Below, piece by piece: positions 27,080 through 37,300 of a DNA stretch of 64,000 bases. Position 1 is the stretch's first letter. Every line of letters begins with the position of its first letter. A model generated the notes under the pieces. The model made no database searches and was not told where the DNA came from. It was given only the letters and a program-made list of their open reading frames with translations. The stretch comes from Flavobacteriaceae bacterium UBA1903 (GTDB lineage Bacteria > Bacteroidota > Bacteroidia > Flavobacteriales > Flavobacteriaceae). Both the position numbers and the translations under genes were made by a program. Location: positions 57,756 through 121,755 of the forward strand of contig DDGL01000004.1 of assembly GCA_002337605.1 (NCBI GenBank). Direction: 5' to 3'.

Positions 27080-27898
27080 ATGAATTTAGATTTAATTCCA
27101 CAGTTAAAACACACTACTTCCAATAATTTTTTCTTACTGGCCGGCCCTTGTGCTATTGAAGGGGAAGATATGGCACTGCGTATTGCTGAAAACGTACTTA
27201 CCATTACAGATAAGCTGGAAATACCCTACATCTTTAAAGGAAGCTTCAGGAAAGCAAACCGAAGCCGTATTGATAGTTTTACAGGAATTGGAGATGAAAA
27301 AGCACTGAAAATTCTTCGTAAAGTTTCAGAAACGTTTAAAATTCCGACTGTAACAGATATTCATGAAAGTAGTGATGCGGCACTAGCTGCAGCATATGTT
27401 GATGTGCTTCAAATCCCTGCATTCCTGGTTCGACAAACAGATTTAGTTGTTGCTGCAGCAGCAACAGGCAAGGTCGTGAACCTGAAAAAAGGACAGTTTA
27501 TGAGTCCTGAAAGCATGCAACACGCTGTTAAAAAAGTAACCGATAGTGGCAACAATCAGGTATGTGTTACCGATCGAGGTACTATGTTTGGCTATCAGGA
27601 TATGATCGTAGATTTTAGAGGGATTCCTACTATGAAACAATACGCTCCCGTAGTCTTGGACGTTACTCATAGTTTGCAACAACCCAACCAGACTGTAGGG
27701 GTAACCGGAGGGAGGCCTGAAATGATAAGTACAATAGCCCGGGCAGGAATTGCTACAGGAGCCGATGGTCTTTTTATAGAAACTCATTTTGACCCTGCCA
27801 ATGCTAAAAGTGACGGCGCTAATATGCTGGACCTTGCCAATCTGGAAAAATTATTAACAGATCTAACGGCTATCAGAAAAACAATTAACCAGCTGTAA
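27080..27898 (+). CDS. kdsA: 3-deoxy-8-phosphooctulonate (KDO-8-P) synthase
   Basis: A 272-residue enzyme that condenses phosphoenolpyruvate with arabinose 5-phosphate for the KDO of LPS inner core. Recognisable stretches: LAGPCAIEGEDMALRIAE, FKGSFRKANRSR (phosphate/PEP binding), TDIHESSDA, CVTDRGTMFGYQDM and GVTGGRPEM. Length is normal. The presence of this gene shows that the organism makes KDO-containing LPS, consistent with the glycan locus upstream. Its 3' end overlaps the convergent DUF1801 gene by 14 bp. Confidence 0.97.
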   Translation: MNLDLIPQLKHTTSNNFFLLAGPCAIEGEDMALRIAENVLTITDKLEIPYIFKGSFRKANRSRIDSFTGIGDEKALKILRKVSETFKIPTVTDIHESSDAALAAAYVDVLQIPAFLVRQTDLVVAAAATGKVVNLKKGQFMSPESMQHAVKKVTDSGNNQVCVTDRGTMFGYQDMIVDFRGIPTMKQYAPVVLDVTHSLQQPNQTVGVTGGRPEMISTIARAGIATGADGLFIETHFDPANAKSDGANMLDLANLEKLLTDLTAIRKTINQL

Positions 27899-28247
27899 AG
27901 CCTTTGGTTTTTGTTCGGTAAGCTTCTTCAAGACACTCTATTAAGATCTTCTCATCAATATCTTCTGGTTTGTAATACCGTAACGATTTTACAAGCTTTC
28001 GTTTTTCAGAAATGAGCACGTCCAAGTGCACATTAAATTTAGTTCGCGCCCAGAAGCACACATCTACATATCCTTTGGTAACATTCAAATAACAAATAGG
28101 ACACGCTTCGCTATAATAAATAGGGAGTTTCCATTTGTATTTTAAATCAAAAGCCGGAAGGGTTTGCTCAATATAAACCTGCACCTCCAGAAGTATTGTC
28201 CTAAAAGGCTCGGGTTTATTTAAGATGTAGGCTTCAGCTGGGTTCAT
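27885..28247 (-). CDS. DUF1801 family protein
   Basis: A 120-residue protein resembling the DUF1801/YdhG-like fold: early PEPFRTILLEVQVYIEQTLP, the KWKLPIYYS strand, and a C-terminal helix with CLEEAYRT. Biochemical roles in this family are mostly unassigned; a Bacillus homologue has been described as a frataxin-like iron chaperone. It is a single gene convergent with kdsA (14-bp overlap). Confidence 0.75.
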   Translation of the reverse strand: MNPAEAYILNKPEPFRTILLEVQVYIEQTLPAFDLKYKWKLPIYYSEACPICYLNVTKGYVDVCFWARTKFNVHLDVLISEKRKLVKSLRYYKPEDIDEKILIECLEEAYRTKTKGFTAG

Positions 28248-28319
28248 TTAGAATGGCTAGAGGTTGGTTTTATGCGAACACAAATTAATATGTAAATTTA
28301 CCAAAAATTGTAGCTACCC

Positions 28320-30596
28320 ATGAAAATTGCTTCTATATGTATTTCCGTTCTGATGTTGGGGATTTTCTTTTCGTGTAAAGATGCGTCTCAAAAATCTTCT
28401 GAAAACACTAAAAAAATAGGTAGTAATGAGGTTTCAGGAACAATGCAGATGAAGGATAGCATTCAAAAAATTAAAAGGGCTACAAATTTCAGAAAGCATA
28501 TCTATGAAAGTGGCGAACGCTTAACGCTGGTAGAAGCCGAGGTAAACACTGCAAAAGCAAATGGCACACTCACGCCAGGCTTATATATAGAATATGGAAA
28601 AGTGCTACTGGAAGCAGGCAGGTCACAAGAAGCCATTACCGTATTTGAAACCATTTTAACGAACCTTCCTGAGAACAAAAAAATAACTCCAACAACCAAA
28701 GCTCTTCACGAAGCTCTGGCTTTAGGGTATTTAAGACTTGGGGAACAACGCAATTGTCTGGAAAACCACAGTACAGCTTCTTGCTTATTCCCTATTAAAG
28801 GTGAAGGAGTACACGTGGATAAAAATGGCTCGCAAAAAGCAATCCAGATTTATCAGAATATTCTGAAGATATTCCCGGAAGATCTGCAGGCAAGATGGCT
28901 GCTGAACGTTGCCTATATGACCCTGGGTGAATACCCCGAAAACGTCCCTCCTTCCCTACTTATAGCACCCAACACTTTTGAGCCGGAATATGACATTCCT
29001 GTTTTTGAAAACATCTCCATGTTTACCGGAACCGATGTAAACGACCTTGCAGGGGGAGTAATTCTGGACGATTTTAATAGCGACGGGAATATAGATATTA
29101 TGGTGTCTTCCTGGGGCATGTCCGGCACATTAAATTATTTTTTAAATGAGGGTGCAGGAGGTTTTGTAGCTGCTACCGAAAAATCCGGACTGGCTGCTAT
29201 TCACGGAGGCTTAAACCTTATTCAGGCAGATTATGACAATGATGGGGATCTGGATTTTTATGTGCAACGTAGCGCCTGGAGTGGTGTAAAGTCTATGGGG
29301 ATTTTACCCAATTCCCTGGTTACCAACAATGGGGATGGTACTTTTACAGACACTACCATAGCAGCGGGAATGTATGCTGCGTACCCTACACAAGCTGCGG
29401 TTTGGTTAGATTTTAATGTAGATGGCTGGTTAGACCTTTTTGTAGGTAACGAAACGCATACTGCCCAAGAACCCCACCCAGCTCAATTATTTCTGAACAA
29501 TAAAAACGGCACTTTTACAGATGTGGCGCCACAATTAAATTTAAATATTACAAGCTACATTAAAGGCGTTACCGCCGGAGATATAAATAATGATGGACTG
29601 CCAGACCTGTATATCTCCAACATTACCTCCGGAAACCTTCTTTACCTAAACAAAGGCGGTACTACCCTCTCCAATTGGCAATTTGAAGAAATATCCCAAA
29701 GTGCCAATGTAAAAGAACCCCTGGAAAGTTTCCCCACCTGGTTTTTTGATTACAATAACGACGGACTGGAAGATATATTTGTAAGCTGTTTCGATCTTCC
29801 CTCGTTGAAAAGAGCAGCAAATGAAGTGGCCGCAGATTATTTGAACCTAAAACCGAATGCCAGCTATCCAAAATTGTATAAAAATAATGGTGACAATACC
29901 TTTACAGATGTTACTAAACAGAGCAATCTGGAACACATACTTCCCACTATGGGGTGCAATTTTGGAGACCTGGATAATGACGGGTATCTGGACTTTTACC
30001 TGGGGACTGGAGCGCCGGATTATAGATCCATAATCCCCAACAGAATGTTTAGAAACTCAAAGGGTACGTCTTTTCAGGATGTAACCTATGCGGGAAATTT
30101 TGGTCATTTACAAAAAGGACACGGAATTGCTTTTGCCGACTTGGATAATGATGGCGATCAAGATATTTATGCTGTTATGGGGGGGTCTGTTTCTGGGGAT
30201 GTATTTCAAAATGCATTATTTGAAAACCCACTACGTACCAATGCATCTATTACGATACAACTTGAAGGAACCAAAAGTAACAGAAGCGCTATTGGAGCCC
30301 GTATAAAAATTAACACACTACAAAAAGACAACACACAAAAAATAATATACTATACGATTACTTCCGGCGGAAGTTTTGGGGCTAACAGCTTACAGGCCGA
30401 AATTGGTTTGGGTGCTGCCACCTCCATAGAACAATTACAAATTGCCTGGCCCAACGGGACAAATACCTACACCGACTATGGAGCGGTTGATTTAAAGAAA
30501 TATCAAAAGATCTCTATAAAGGAAGGTGAAAACCAACTTAAAAAAGTAGCTACTACTGCTTTTACCTTAAAGAAAGATATGCACATGAACCACTAG
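28320..30596 (+). CDS. TPR / FG-GAP / ASPIC-UnbV lipoprotein
   Basis: A 758-residue lipoprotein. Signal peptide with lipobox IFFSC places Cys about residue 19 at the N-terminus. Residues 60-210 form TPR-like helices (AGRSQEAITVFETIL; GSQKAIQIYQNIL). Residues 225-620 contain VCBS/FG-GAP calcium loops (DYDNDGDLD, DFNVDGWLD, DINNDGLPD, DLDNDGDQD). Residues 650-740 match the ASPIC/UnbV domain (SNRSAIGARIKI, SGGSFGANS, IGLGAATSIEQLQIAWPNG). It has no T9SS tail, so surface exposure would be through the lipid anchor. Function is uncharacterised; such proteins are common in Bacteroidota. Confidence 0.9.
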   Translation: MKIASICISVLMLGIFFSCKDASQKSSENTKKIGSNEVSGTMQMKDSIQKIKRATNFRKHIYESGERLTLVEAEVNTAKANGTLTPGLYIEYGKVLLEAGRSQEAITVFETILTNLPENKKITPTTKALHEALALGYLRLGEQRNCLENHSTASCLFPIKGEGVHVDKNGSQKAIQIYQNILKIFPEDLQARWLLNVAYMTLGEYPENVPPSLLIAPNTFEPEYDIPVFENISMFTGTDVNDLAGGVILDDFNSDGNIDIMVSSWGMSGTLNYFLNEGAGGFVAATEKSGLAAIHGGLNLIQADYDNDGDLDFYVQRSAWSGVKSMGILPNSLVTNNGDGTFTDTTIAAGMYAAYPTQAAVWLDFNVDGWLDLFVGNETHTAQEPHPAQLFLNNKNGTFTDVAPQLNLNITSYIKGVTAGDINNDGLPDLYISNITSGNLLYLNKGGTTLSNWQFEEISQSANVKEPLESFPTWFFDYNNDGLEDIFVSCFDLPSLKRAANEVAADYLNLKPNASYPKLYKNNGDNTFTDVTKQSNLEHILPTMGCNFGDLDNDGYLDFYLGTGAPDYRSIIPNRMFRNSKGTSFQDVTYAGNFGHLQKGHGIAFADLDNDGDQDIYAVMGGSVSGDVFQNALFENPLRTNASITIQLEGTKSNRSAIGARIKINTLQKDNTQKIIYYTITSGGSFGANSLQAEIGLGAATSIEQLQIAWPNGTNTYTDYGAVDLKKYQKISIKEGENQLKKVATTAFTLKKDMHMNH

Positions 30597-30836
30597 CGGT
30601 CCTAGAGAAGTAGGAAAATTTATCCCTTAAAAATCTAGCCCGCCTATACTAACTCCCCAATTAGCATTATGACGGGCTTTGTGTTTTTATGGCTAAAAAC
30701 AATCTTTATTTCTGATATCAAAATTGCAACAATAACAGGTAACCGGCAAGAGGGTTTTTCCTGTTTTTAAAAGGTTTTTACCTCTTTTTGTTAAAGATTT
30801 TAAAAATCATGCCTTTAAATTAAATAAAATACACTT

Positions 30837-30862
30837 ACTTTGTTTTTCAAAGTACTTTAAAA
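30837..30862 (+). promoter_or_regulatory. Inverted-repeat operator (ACTTTG-N5-CAAAGT), site 1
   Basis: ACTTTG (30837-30842), spacer TTTTT, CAAAGT (30848-30853), then ACTTTAAAA up to the ATG at 30863. The same layout is found upstream of the creD-like gene at 31864-31889. It overlaps a near-consensus -7 element, so binding would block transcription. The winged-helix regulator encoded at 31469 is the obvious candidate ligand. Confidence 0.65.
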
Positions 30863-31468
30863 ATGAGTGAACAAGATTATTTAAAAGACATACACGAGAT
30901 TAAGAATTTAATGAATAAATCGTCTCGTTTTATATCACTTAGTGGCCTATCGGGTATACTAGCCGGGGTCTATGCTATTTTAGGAGCAGCAATTGCTTAT
31001 TTCTTTTTATTGCCAAAAGGAGAATTTGTAGTGCTACACAGTTGGAATTTTAAAATGCTTGTAGTTTTATTATTAGCAATCGCAGTTTTAAGTGTCGTGA
31101 CTGCCTTTTTGCTTACCACAAGAAAAGCCAAACAGCACAACACGAAGATCTGGGATACTACCACCAGGCGGTTGTTACTTAATTTTTTAATTCCGTTGGT
31201 CACGGGAGGTATTTATATTTTAATAAAATTAAATAGTCAACACTACGGCCTAACAGCGTCTTTAATGCTCATATTTTATGGCTTGGCTCTCATAAACGCT
31301 TCAAAATATACTATTGGTAACGTAAAGTATTTGGGTTATGTTGAAATTATCGCAGGTTTGTTATGTGCTGTGTTTCCTGGCTATGGATTCTGGTTCTGGG
31401 TCTTTGGTTTTGGAGTAATGCATATTCTTTATGGAAGTAGTATGCTGGTGAACGAAAAAAAAGCCTAA
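30863..31468 (+). CDS. Four-helix membrane protein of the winged-helix/CreD module
   Basis: A 201-residue protein. A charged N-terminal helix (DYLKDIHEIKNLMNKSSRF) is followed by five to six hydrophobic segments, including SGLSGILAGVYAILGAAIAY and VIVEIIAGLL-like helices. No catalytic motif is seen. I recall the gene as commonly placed directly before small HTH_34 regulators in Bacteroidota; its function is unknown. Its stop codon abuts the GTG start of the regulator (no gap), so the two are translated together. Confidence 0.75.
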   Translation: MSEQDYLKDIHEIKNLMNKSSRFISLSGLSGILAGVYAILGAAIAYFFLLPKGEFVVLHSWNFKMLVVLLLAIAVLSVVTAFLLTTRKAKQHNTKIWDTTTRRLLLNFLIPLVTGGIYILIKLNSQHYGLTASLMLIFYGLALINASKYTIGNVKYLGYVEIIAGLLCAVFPGYGFWFWVFGFGVMHILYGSSMLVNEKKA

Positions 31469-31762
31469 GTGGGAATTATAGAAAACATAAATAAGGTTTT
31501 TGACCATCGTATTCGTCTGGGAATTATGTCTATTCTTATGGTGAATGAAGATGCCGACTTTAACCGTCTAAAGGAATTGCTCGAGGTAACCGACGGGAAC
31601 CTGGCCAGCCATATAAAAGCGCTTGAAAAAGAAGCTTACATTCTGGTTGAAAAACAATTTATAGGCCGAAAACCAAATACCAGTTACAGCGCAACAAAAT
31701 TGGGTAAAGCTGAATTTAAAAAACACATTGAAGCCCTTGAAAAATTAATTCAGAAAAAATAG
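31469..31762 (+). CDS. Winged-helix DNA-binding regulator (HTH_34, ArsR/MarR-like)
   Basis: A 97-residue single-domain regulator with GTG start at 31469, directly after the TAA of the previous gene. IRLGIMSILMVNEDADFNRLKELLEVTDGNLASHIKALEKEAYILVEK is the winged-helix core with the recognition helix around DGNLASHIKALE; FIGRKPNTSYSATKLG is the wing. No sensor domain or metal-binding cysteines are seen. It probably represses its own operon and creD through the repeated ACTTTG-N5-CAAAGT sites. Confidence 0.85.
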   Translation: MGIIENINKVFDHRIRLGIMSILMVNEDADFNRLKELLEVTDGNLASHIKALEKEAYILVEKQFIGRKPNTSYSATKLGKAEFKKHIEALEKLIQKK

Positions 31763-31863
31763 GCTGCCTTCGATACTTTTGAACTTTTAGTCCAATAATT
31801 CAGGCACCCTAGCGTATATTGAATACCAACACCGCTCATGTAGAGCAATTTTTTTAACTATTT

Positions 31864-31889
31864 ACTTTGAAATACAAAGTACTTTAAAA
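31864..31889 (+). promoter_or_regulatory. Inverted-repeat operator (ACTTTG-N5-CAAAGT), site 2
   Basis: ACTTTG (31864-31869), spacer AAATA, CAAAGT (31875-31880), then ACTTTAAAA (31881-31889), 8 bp before the creD ATG. Outside the spacer it is identical to site 1 over 21 of 21 positions. Confidence 0.65.
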
Positions 31890-31897
31890 TCAAAACT

Positions 31898-33253
31898 ATG
31901 GAAACAAAAAGAAACAAATTCGGAAACTGGTTACGCAACTCTATCACCGCACGGATGCTGGTCGTAGGCTTTTTACTATTGGTACTTCTAATACCCCTAG
32001 AGTATGTACAATCTCTTATAAACGAACGAGCCTTGCGACAAGCTGAAGTAGTCCAGGAAATAAATGAAAAATGGGGAAACGAAGTGGTTCTGTCGGGTCC
32101 TATCCTGAAAGTTCCCTATAAAACCTACAAGGAAGAACGCATCTTTATTCAGGAGACAAAAACCTATCAGACCGTCACTGAAACTATTGTAAAAACAGCC
32201 TACCTCCTACCCGATGATTTGTTGATAGATGCAGAAGCCAACAGTAAAAAAGAACCTTTAAAACGAGGTATGTACGAGTCTGTAGTATATACAGCTGCTA
32301 TGGATATTTCAGGAAATTTTCCGGCTATAGACCTGTCTGCAAGCAACATTACCCCCGAAGATATTTTGTGGGATAAAGTTTCAGTACTTATTAAAACATC
32401 AAATTTAAAAGGGATTAAAAATACTATGGAAGTGTCCATAGGGTTGGACCGCTTAGAAATGGCACCGAAATTCTCTCAGGACTACCTCAACACGCTGGAA
32501 AGTGTTGCAATTACTGAAGAGATTGCAAAGAGTAGCGAAGCCATCCCATTCAACTTTTCTATGAAAGTAAACGGTAGTGCACGTTTACAATTTATTCCTA
32601 TTGGAAAAGAGACCAAAGTAGCTATGAAAAGCAATTGGCCTTCGCCAAGTTTTAATGGGGAATACCTACCTATGGATGGTTCCAGAGAAATTTCAGAGGA
32701 CGGGTTTAAAGCACAGTGGGAAGTATATCAGATAAATCGTCAATTTGAGCAGGTATTTCTTGGGAGTTTACCAAATTTAACCGGATTTGCTTTTGGTGTT
32801 AACCTTATCATACCTGTAGACGAATATGCAAAAAGCCAGCGAACTGCCAAGTACGGATTTATGGTAATTGGCCTTACCTTGCTAGTTTTTCTACTTATTC
32901 AATTAGTGAGTAAACTCTATATACACCCCTTTCAATATGTAATGATCGGGTTAGCACTGGTTATGTTCTACACGCTCCTCATCTCCATTAGCGAGCACAG
33001 TAGTTTTTTGAAAGCATACCTTATTGCAGCTGTCTCGGTTTTGGGGCTCATTACCATTTACTCCAGAGCAATACTGAAGGGCTTTAAATTTCCGTTGTTG
33101 GTCTGTACATCACTGGCATCCTTATATGGATTTATTTACGTGATTATTCAACTTGAAAACTATGCATTGCTTGTAGGTAGTATTGGATTGTTTGTAATCC
33201 TAGCCATAATCATGTTCGCTTCGCGGAAAATTGACTGGGGGAATGAGTCTTAA
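31898..33253 (+). CDS. creD: CreD-family inner-membrane protein
   Basis: A 451-residue protein: an N-terminal membrane helix (MLVVGFLLLVLLIPLEYVQSLI), a long periplasmic domain (residues 45-300) beginning RQAEVVQEINEKWGNEVVLSGPILKVPY, and five or six C-terminal helices. This is the layout of CreD, an E. coli CreBC-regulon protein linked to envelope integrity and colicin E2 tolerance. No CreBC genes are nearby; control appears to be by the small winged-helix regulator and its operator instead. Confidence 0.9.
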   Translation: METKRNKFGNWLRNSITARMLVVGFLLLVLLIPLEYVQSLINERALRQAEVVQEINEKWGNEVVLSGPILKVPYKTYKEERIFIQETKTYQTVTETIVKTAYLLPDDLLIDAEANSKKEPLKRGMYESVVYTAAMDISGNFPAIDLSASNITPEDILWDKVSVLIKTSNLKGIKNTMEVSIGLDRLEMAPKFSQDYLNTLESVAITEEIAKSSEAIPFNFSMKVNGSARLQFIPIGKETKVAMKSNWPSPSFNGEYLPMDGSREISEDGFKAQWEVYQINRQFEQVFLGSLPNLTGFAFGVNLIIPVDEYAKSQRTAKYGFMVIGLTLLVFLLIQLVSKLYIHPFQYVMIGLALVMFYTLLISISEHSSFLKAYLIAAVSVLGLITIYSRAILKGFKFPLLVCTSLASLYGFIYVIIQLENYALLVGSIGLFVILAIIMFASRKIDWGNES

Positions 33254-33266
33254 GATGAACATAGAG

Positions 33267-33299
33267 CAGGGAACAGAGGTAATAAAACTCTGTTCTCTG
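33267..33299 (+). terminator. Hairpin after creD, possible terminator
   Basis: CAGGGAACAGAG (33267-33278) pairs with CTCTGTTCTCTG (33288-33299), 11 of 12 positions, followed by a mixed TTCTCTAATTTT tract. The T-run is weak, so termination is only a possibility. Confidence 0.4.
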
Positions 33300-33323
33300 T
33301 TCTCTAATTTTAGTGATAAATAA

Positions 33324-33686
33324 ATGAAACGAGCTTTACTAATTTTTATACTGCTTCTGGTAACTGAAGTAGCCATAGCATTTTTTTACTTCCACAAGTT
33401 TATACGTGGTTTTGTGGGAGATGTATTAGTTATTCCGTTGCTGTTCTATTTGATACGTCTTTTTACAAACTGGCGTACGTTGTATTTGGCATTAACTGTG
33501 TTGGGGGTAGCTGTAGTAATTGAGTTTTTGCAACGTATGAATGTGCTAGACCTCCTTCAAATAAATTCACGTTTTTTACAAATAATACTGGGCACCACGT
33601 TCGATGTAAAAGATATCCTTGCGTATCTCACAGGGTTTTTACTGGTGCTAGGTATCGAAAAATTTACAACTCATGACTACTATTAA
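33324..33686 (+). CDS. DUF2809 family membrane protein
   Basis: A 120-residue protein with four hydrophobic helices. YFHKFIRGFVGDVLVIPLLFYLIR and the final TTFDVKDILAYLTGFLLV are characteristic of DUF2809 proteins (VanZ-like size and topology). Function unknown. The end overlaps the next gene by 14 bp, so the two are co-transcribed. Confidence 0.8.
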   Translation: MKRALLIFILLLVTEVAIAFFYFHKFIRGFVGDVLVIPLLFYLIRLFTNWRTLYLALTVLGVAVVIEFLQRMNVLDLLQINSRFLQIILGTTFDVKDILAYLTGFLLVLGIEKFTTHDYY

Positions 33687-34338
33687 ATACCTTATTTTCA
33701 AAAATTTTAAAACGGTATCCATCCTTACACTTTGCTGTCTTGTAAGCTTATTTTTATTGATGGTGCGGTTAAAAATAACACATTCATTTTTTCTGCTTTT
33801 TCTGGTCTGGAATTTATTTCTGGCTATGCTCCCCTTCTGTATTTCCTTTTACCTTCAACAACAGGAAAACCTTAAGAAGTGGCAACTCCTTGGCTGGAGC
33901 TTTTTATGGCTCCTCTTTTTACCTAATGCTCCCTACATCGTGACAGATTTAATCCATCTAAAGTTGAATGACGGGCTTATAGTACTGGTGGATTTTGTGG
34001 TCATTACAAGCTTTGCCATTGCCGGGTTGCTTTTTTATTTGACTTCGGTTCGGGATATGGAGGTTTTGTTTCAAAGAAATTTCAGTAAAAAACTAAAGAC
34101 TATTTTCTTTACCATGCTACCTTTTCTATGTGGCTTCGGAATATATTTAGGCAGGTTTCTACGATTTAATTCCTGGGATATCATACAGGATCCGGCAAGT
34201 TTAGTTGTAACAGTGGCAAAAATCATCATCTTTCCAGCTTCTAACTGGTTTGCATGGGCAGTCACGTTGGGATTTGGCTTCTTTTTATGGATATTAATTA
34301 AAGGATATAAAAAATGCTCAACCTTAAAAAAAAGTTGA
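33673..34338 (+). CDS. DUF1361 family membrane protein
   Basis: A 221-residue protein with six hydrophobic segments. LFLPNAPYIVTDLIHL and GIYLGRFLRFNSWDI are the signature stretches of DUF1361. Function unknown. It overlaps DUF2809 by 14 bp. Its last codons also encode one arm of a hairpin that serves the convergent minus-strand gene as terminator. Confidence 0.82.
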   Translation: MTTIKYLIFKNFKTVSILTLCCLVSLFLLMVRLKITHSFFLLFLVWNLFLAMLPFCISFYLQQQENLKKWQLLGWSFLWLLFLPNAPYIVTDLIHLKLNDGLIVLVDFVVITSFAIAGLLFYLTSVRDMEVLFQRNFSKKLKTIFFTMLPFLCGFGIYLGRFLRFNSWDIIQDPASLVVTVAKIIIFPASNWFAWAVTLGFGFFLWILIKGYKKCSTLKKS

Positions 34339-34342
34339 GCAT
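34314..34342 (-). terminator. Terminator of the HYR-repeat gene, inside the 3' end of the DUF1361 gene
   Basis: ATGCTCAAC (34314-34322) and GTTGAGCAT (34334-34342) form a 9-bp perfect stem. On the minus strand it is followed by a T-run (TTTTTTATAT), so it fits termination of the minus-strand gene ending at 34364. The stop codon of the plus-strand gene lies inside the stem. Confidence 0.6.
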
Positions 34343-34363
34343 TCCTAACTAGTTTATCTTAAG

Positions 34364-37300
34364 TTATTCTTTCACAAGCTGTTTGACAACCTGTCCATTT
34401 TGAGTTGCTAAAACAACCACATAAGTAGCGCTTTGCAAATTAGAAATATCCATGGTAACCAGCGCATTTGTTTCAGTAATATCCTGATGTTTTACGATCC
34501 TTCCACTAACATCATAAATTGAAATAGCTTCTAATGCTACAAACTGGGGATTACTAATGTTTATCTCCTGGCTTGCTGGATTAGGGTACAAGATAAGTGT
34601 GTCTATGGAAGCTTGTGGAGTTTCAGTACCTAACACAGTTTCTACGTTAAGCGTAAATTCACACCAGCTTTCAAATCCACTACCGTCTTCAGCAGTAATA
34701 GTAATTATATAGGTTCCCTGTTGCAAGGAAGTCCCGGGATTAGGGTATTGAGACGTAATTACAGTGCTTGAACAATTATCAAATGCAAGTGCTTCTCCCA
34801 TAGCAAAATAATCTGGTAACACATAGAAATCGTTAGCGACTACTGATTGGTCTTCAGGACAAATTACCTCGGGAGAAAGCCCATCTACTACATTTACATA
34901 AGCAATACACGTATCTGTTTGTCCGGCAGCGTTATAAACAGTTAATTCAATTGGAATTGGAGCCCCAATATCCTCACAGGTAAACGTATCTCTATTAATA
35001 CTGAATCCATTAAAACAACGGACTCCCGTAGATCCTGCATCAAAACTTATCGCTTGTACAACTCCCACCCCATCTTCTTGTAAGGGTACAGTTACATTGT
35101 GACAAACTGCAACAGGAGCAAACACACCTTCTTCCACCATAATGGTAGTGGTACAGGTAGCCACATTACCGCTTTGATCTATAACCGTAAGTGTCACTTC
35201 ATTTTCTCCAATATTGGTACAGTTAAATGAGTCTATATCTATTTCACTGCTTACAATAGTACAGTTATCTGTACTGCCACCAAAAATATCGGCAATTTCA
35301 ATAGTGGCCGAATACTCTTCATCTAGGGTTACAGTTAAATTCTGACAATCTAAAGTTGGGGGAAGTACATCTATTACAGTTACTATTGCATTACAGGTTG
35401 CAACATTCCCTTGTGTATCGGTTATAGTGAACACCACTGGATTATCGCCAAGGTTACTACAATCGAAGGTAACAATATCTACTGAAGTAGTAAAATTGAT
35501 ACAATTATCTGAACTTCCTGCATCTAAGTCTTCTGGTGTAATTAGGGCAAAACCATTCGCATCCAACTCTACCGTAATACTTTGACAAATCGCTACAGGC
35601 AACTCATTATCCAGAACTGTTACAACGGCTGAACAAGTACCTACATTTCCATGTATGTCAGTAACTGAAAGCGTTACAGTATTTTCACCAAGCATAGAGC
35701 AATCGAAATTAGTAACATCAAGTGAATAGCTTACAGCACCACAGTTATCTGTACTTCCTGTGTCAATATCGGCTACAGTAATGTTTGCCTGGTTGTTTGC
35801 ATCCAGTATCACAGTAATGTCCTGACAGGAAACTACAGGTGCTAGGGTGTCTTCAACGGTTACAAGCACATTACAAGTGCTTGTTAATCCAGCAGCATCA
35901 GTTACAGTGAATACCACCGGGTTTTCACCTATATCACTACAGGTAAATGTATTTGTATCTATTGCCATGGTTATAGTTCCGCAGTTATCACTACTTCCTG
36001 CGTCAACATCGTTAGGCGTTATGGTAGCCACTCCGGTCGCATCTAATTGTACGGTTATATTTTGACAAACAGCAATAGGTGCTATCTCGTCTGTTACTGT
36101 AAGATTGAATGAACAAGTAACCTGGTTAGGGCCATCACTGGCTATTATTTCTACGGAAGTTACTCCTGCTGAAACAACTGTTCCTGCAACAGGGTCTTGC
36201 GTTATAGACAGTGTGCTACAATTATCGCTAACTGAAACACTGCTTGTATAATCTGGCACAACAAAAGAACAACTACCATCTACTACTTCAAACTGATCTT
36301 CAACACAAAATAGTATCGGAGGGGTAGTGTCTATTACTGTAATTGTTGTTGTACAGCTATCTGTAAAAGCACCATCGTCTATTGTTAACGTAACATTGGT
36401 TACTCCTAATGGGTAAGGGCCTTCAGGGGTGATGGTTATGGTCGTTGGCAATCCCTCAGGATCGAAAGAACCTCCATCAAAATCTGAAACTGTCGCTTCT
36501 CCTTCACAATTGGCATTTGCATCTACAACTACAGCCTCACAAACTGCTGTAGGTGGTTGGTTACAAACAAATAAAGGATCCTCGACAGTAACTGTAGTTG
36601 TACATGAGCTTACAAAGCCGTTGGTATCTTCAACAGTAAGCGTAACAGTATTAGGTCCTAAATCGTCACAGGTAAAGCTTGAAACGTCTATGGATGCATT
36701 TAAAATTCCACAGAAATCATTTGAACCTCCATCGACATCGGCTACAGTTATGGTTGCTATTCCTGTTGCATCTAATGAAACCGAAAAGGGAGCAGCACAA
36801 ACAGCATTAGGCATGGACGTATCTTCCACTAGTATATCAAAAGTGCAGCTTGCTGTATTAGAACCATCACTAGCAGTTAATGTAATAGTGGTCGTTCCTA
36901 CGCCTACTAAGGTTCCCATAACAGGGTCTTGCGTTACAGTTACTGTATTGCAATTATCTGCCGCAATAGCAAGACCTGTGTAGTCTGGTAAACTGAACAT
37001 ACAGTTATTCGCATTCACTTCTTCTGTTTGCGTTCCCGGGCAGGTAATTGTAGGGGGGATACTATCATTCTGAAGGACCATAAATGTACATGATCCAATA
37101 TTTCCAGCATTATCTTCAGCAAAAATAGTGATGGTGGTATCTCCTGTAATGACTGTTCCTGCCGGAGGAACCTGACTCATTGTAAAGGGTCCAGCGTAGC
37201 AAGCATCGGTTACTGTTGCAAGGCTTGTATAATCTGGCAAAACAAACTGACAATTGGCATCAAAATCTTCGGTTTGATCTGCTGGACAGTTTACAATAGG

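Noticed and set aside
31763..31897. Short gap between the winged-helix gene and creD examined for a small gene
   Set aside because: Only operator site 2 is supportable; no ORF with a plausible start.
36429..36983. 184-codon plus-strand ORF rich in Val, Ser and Thr
   Set aside because: It is antisense to the repetitive HYR gene; the composition reflects the complement of the Val/Thr-rich repeats.
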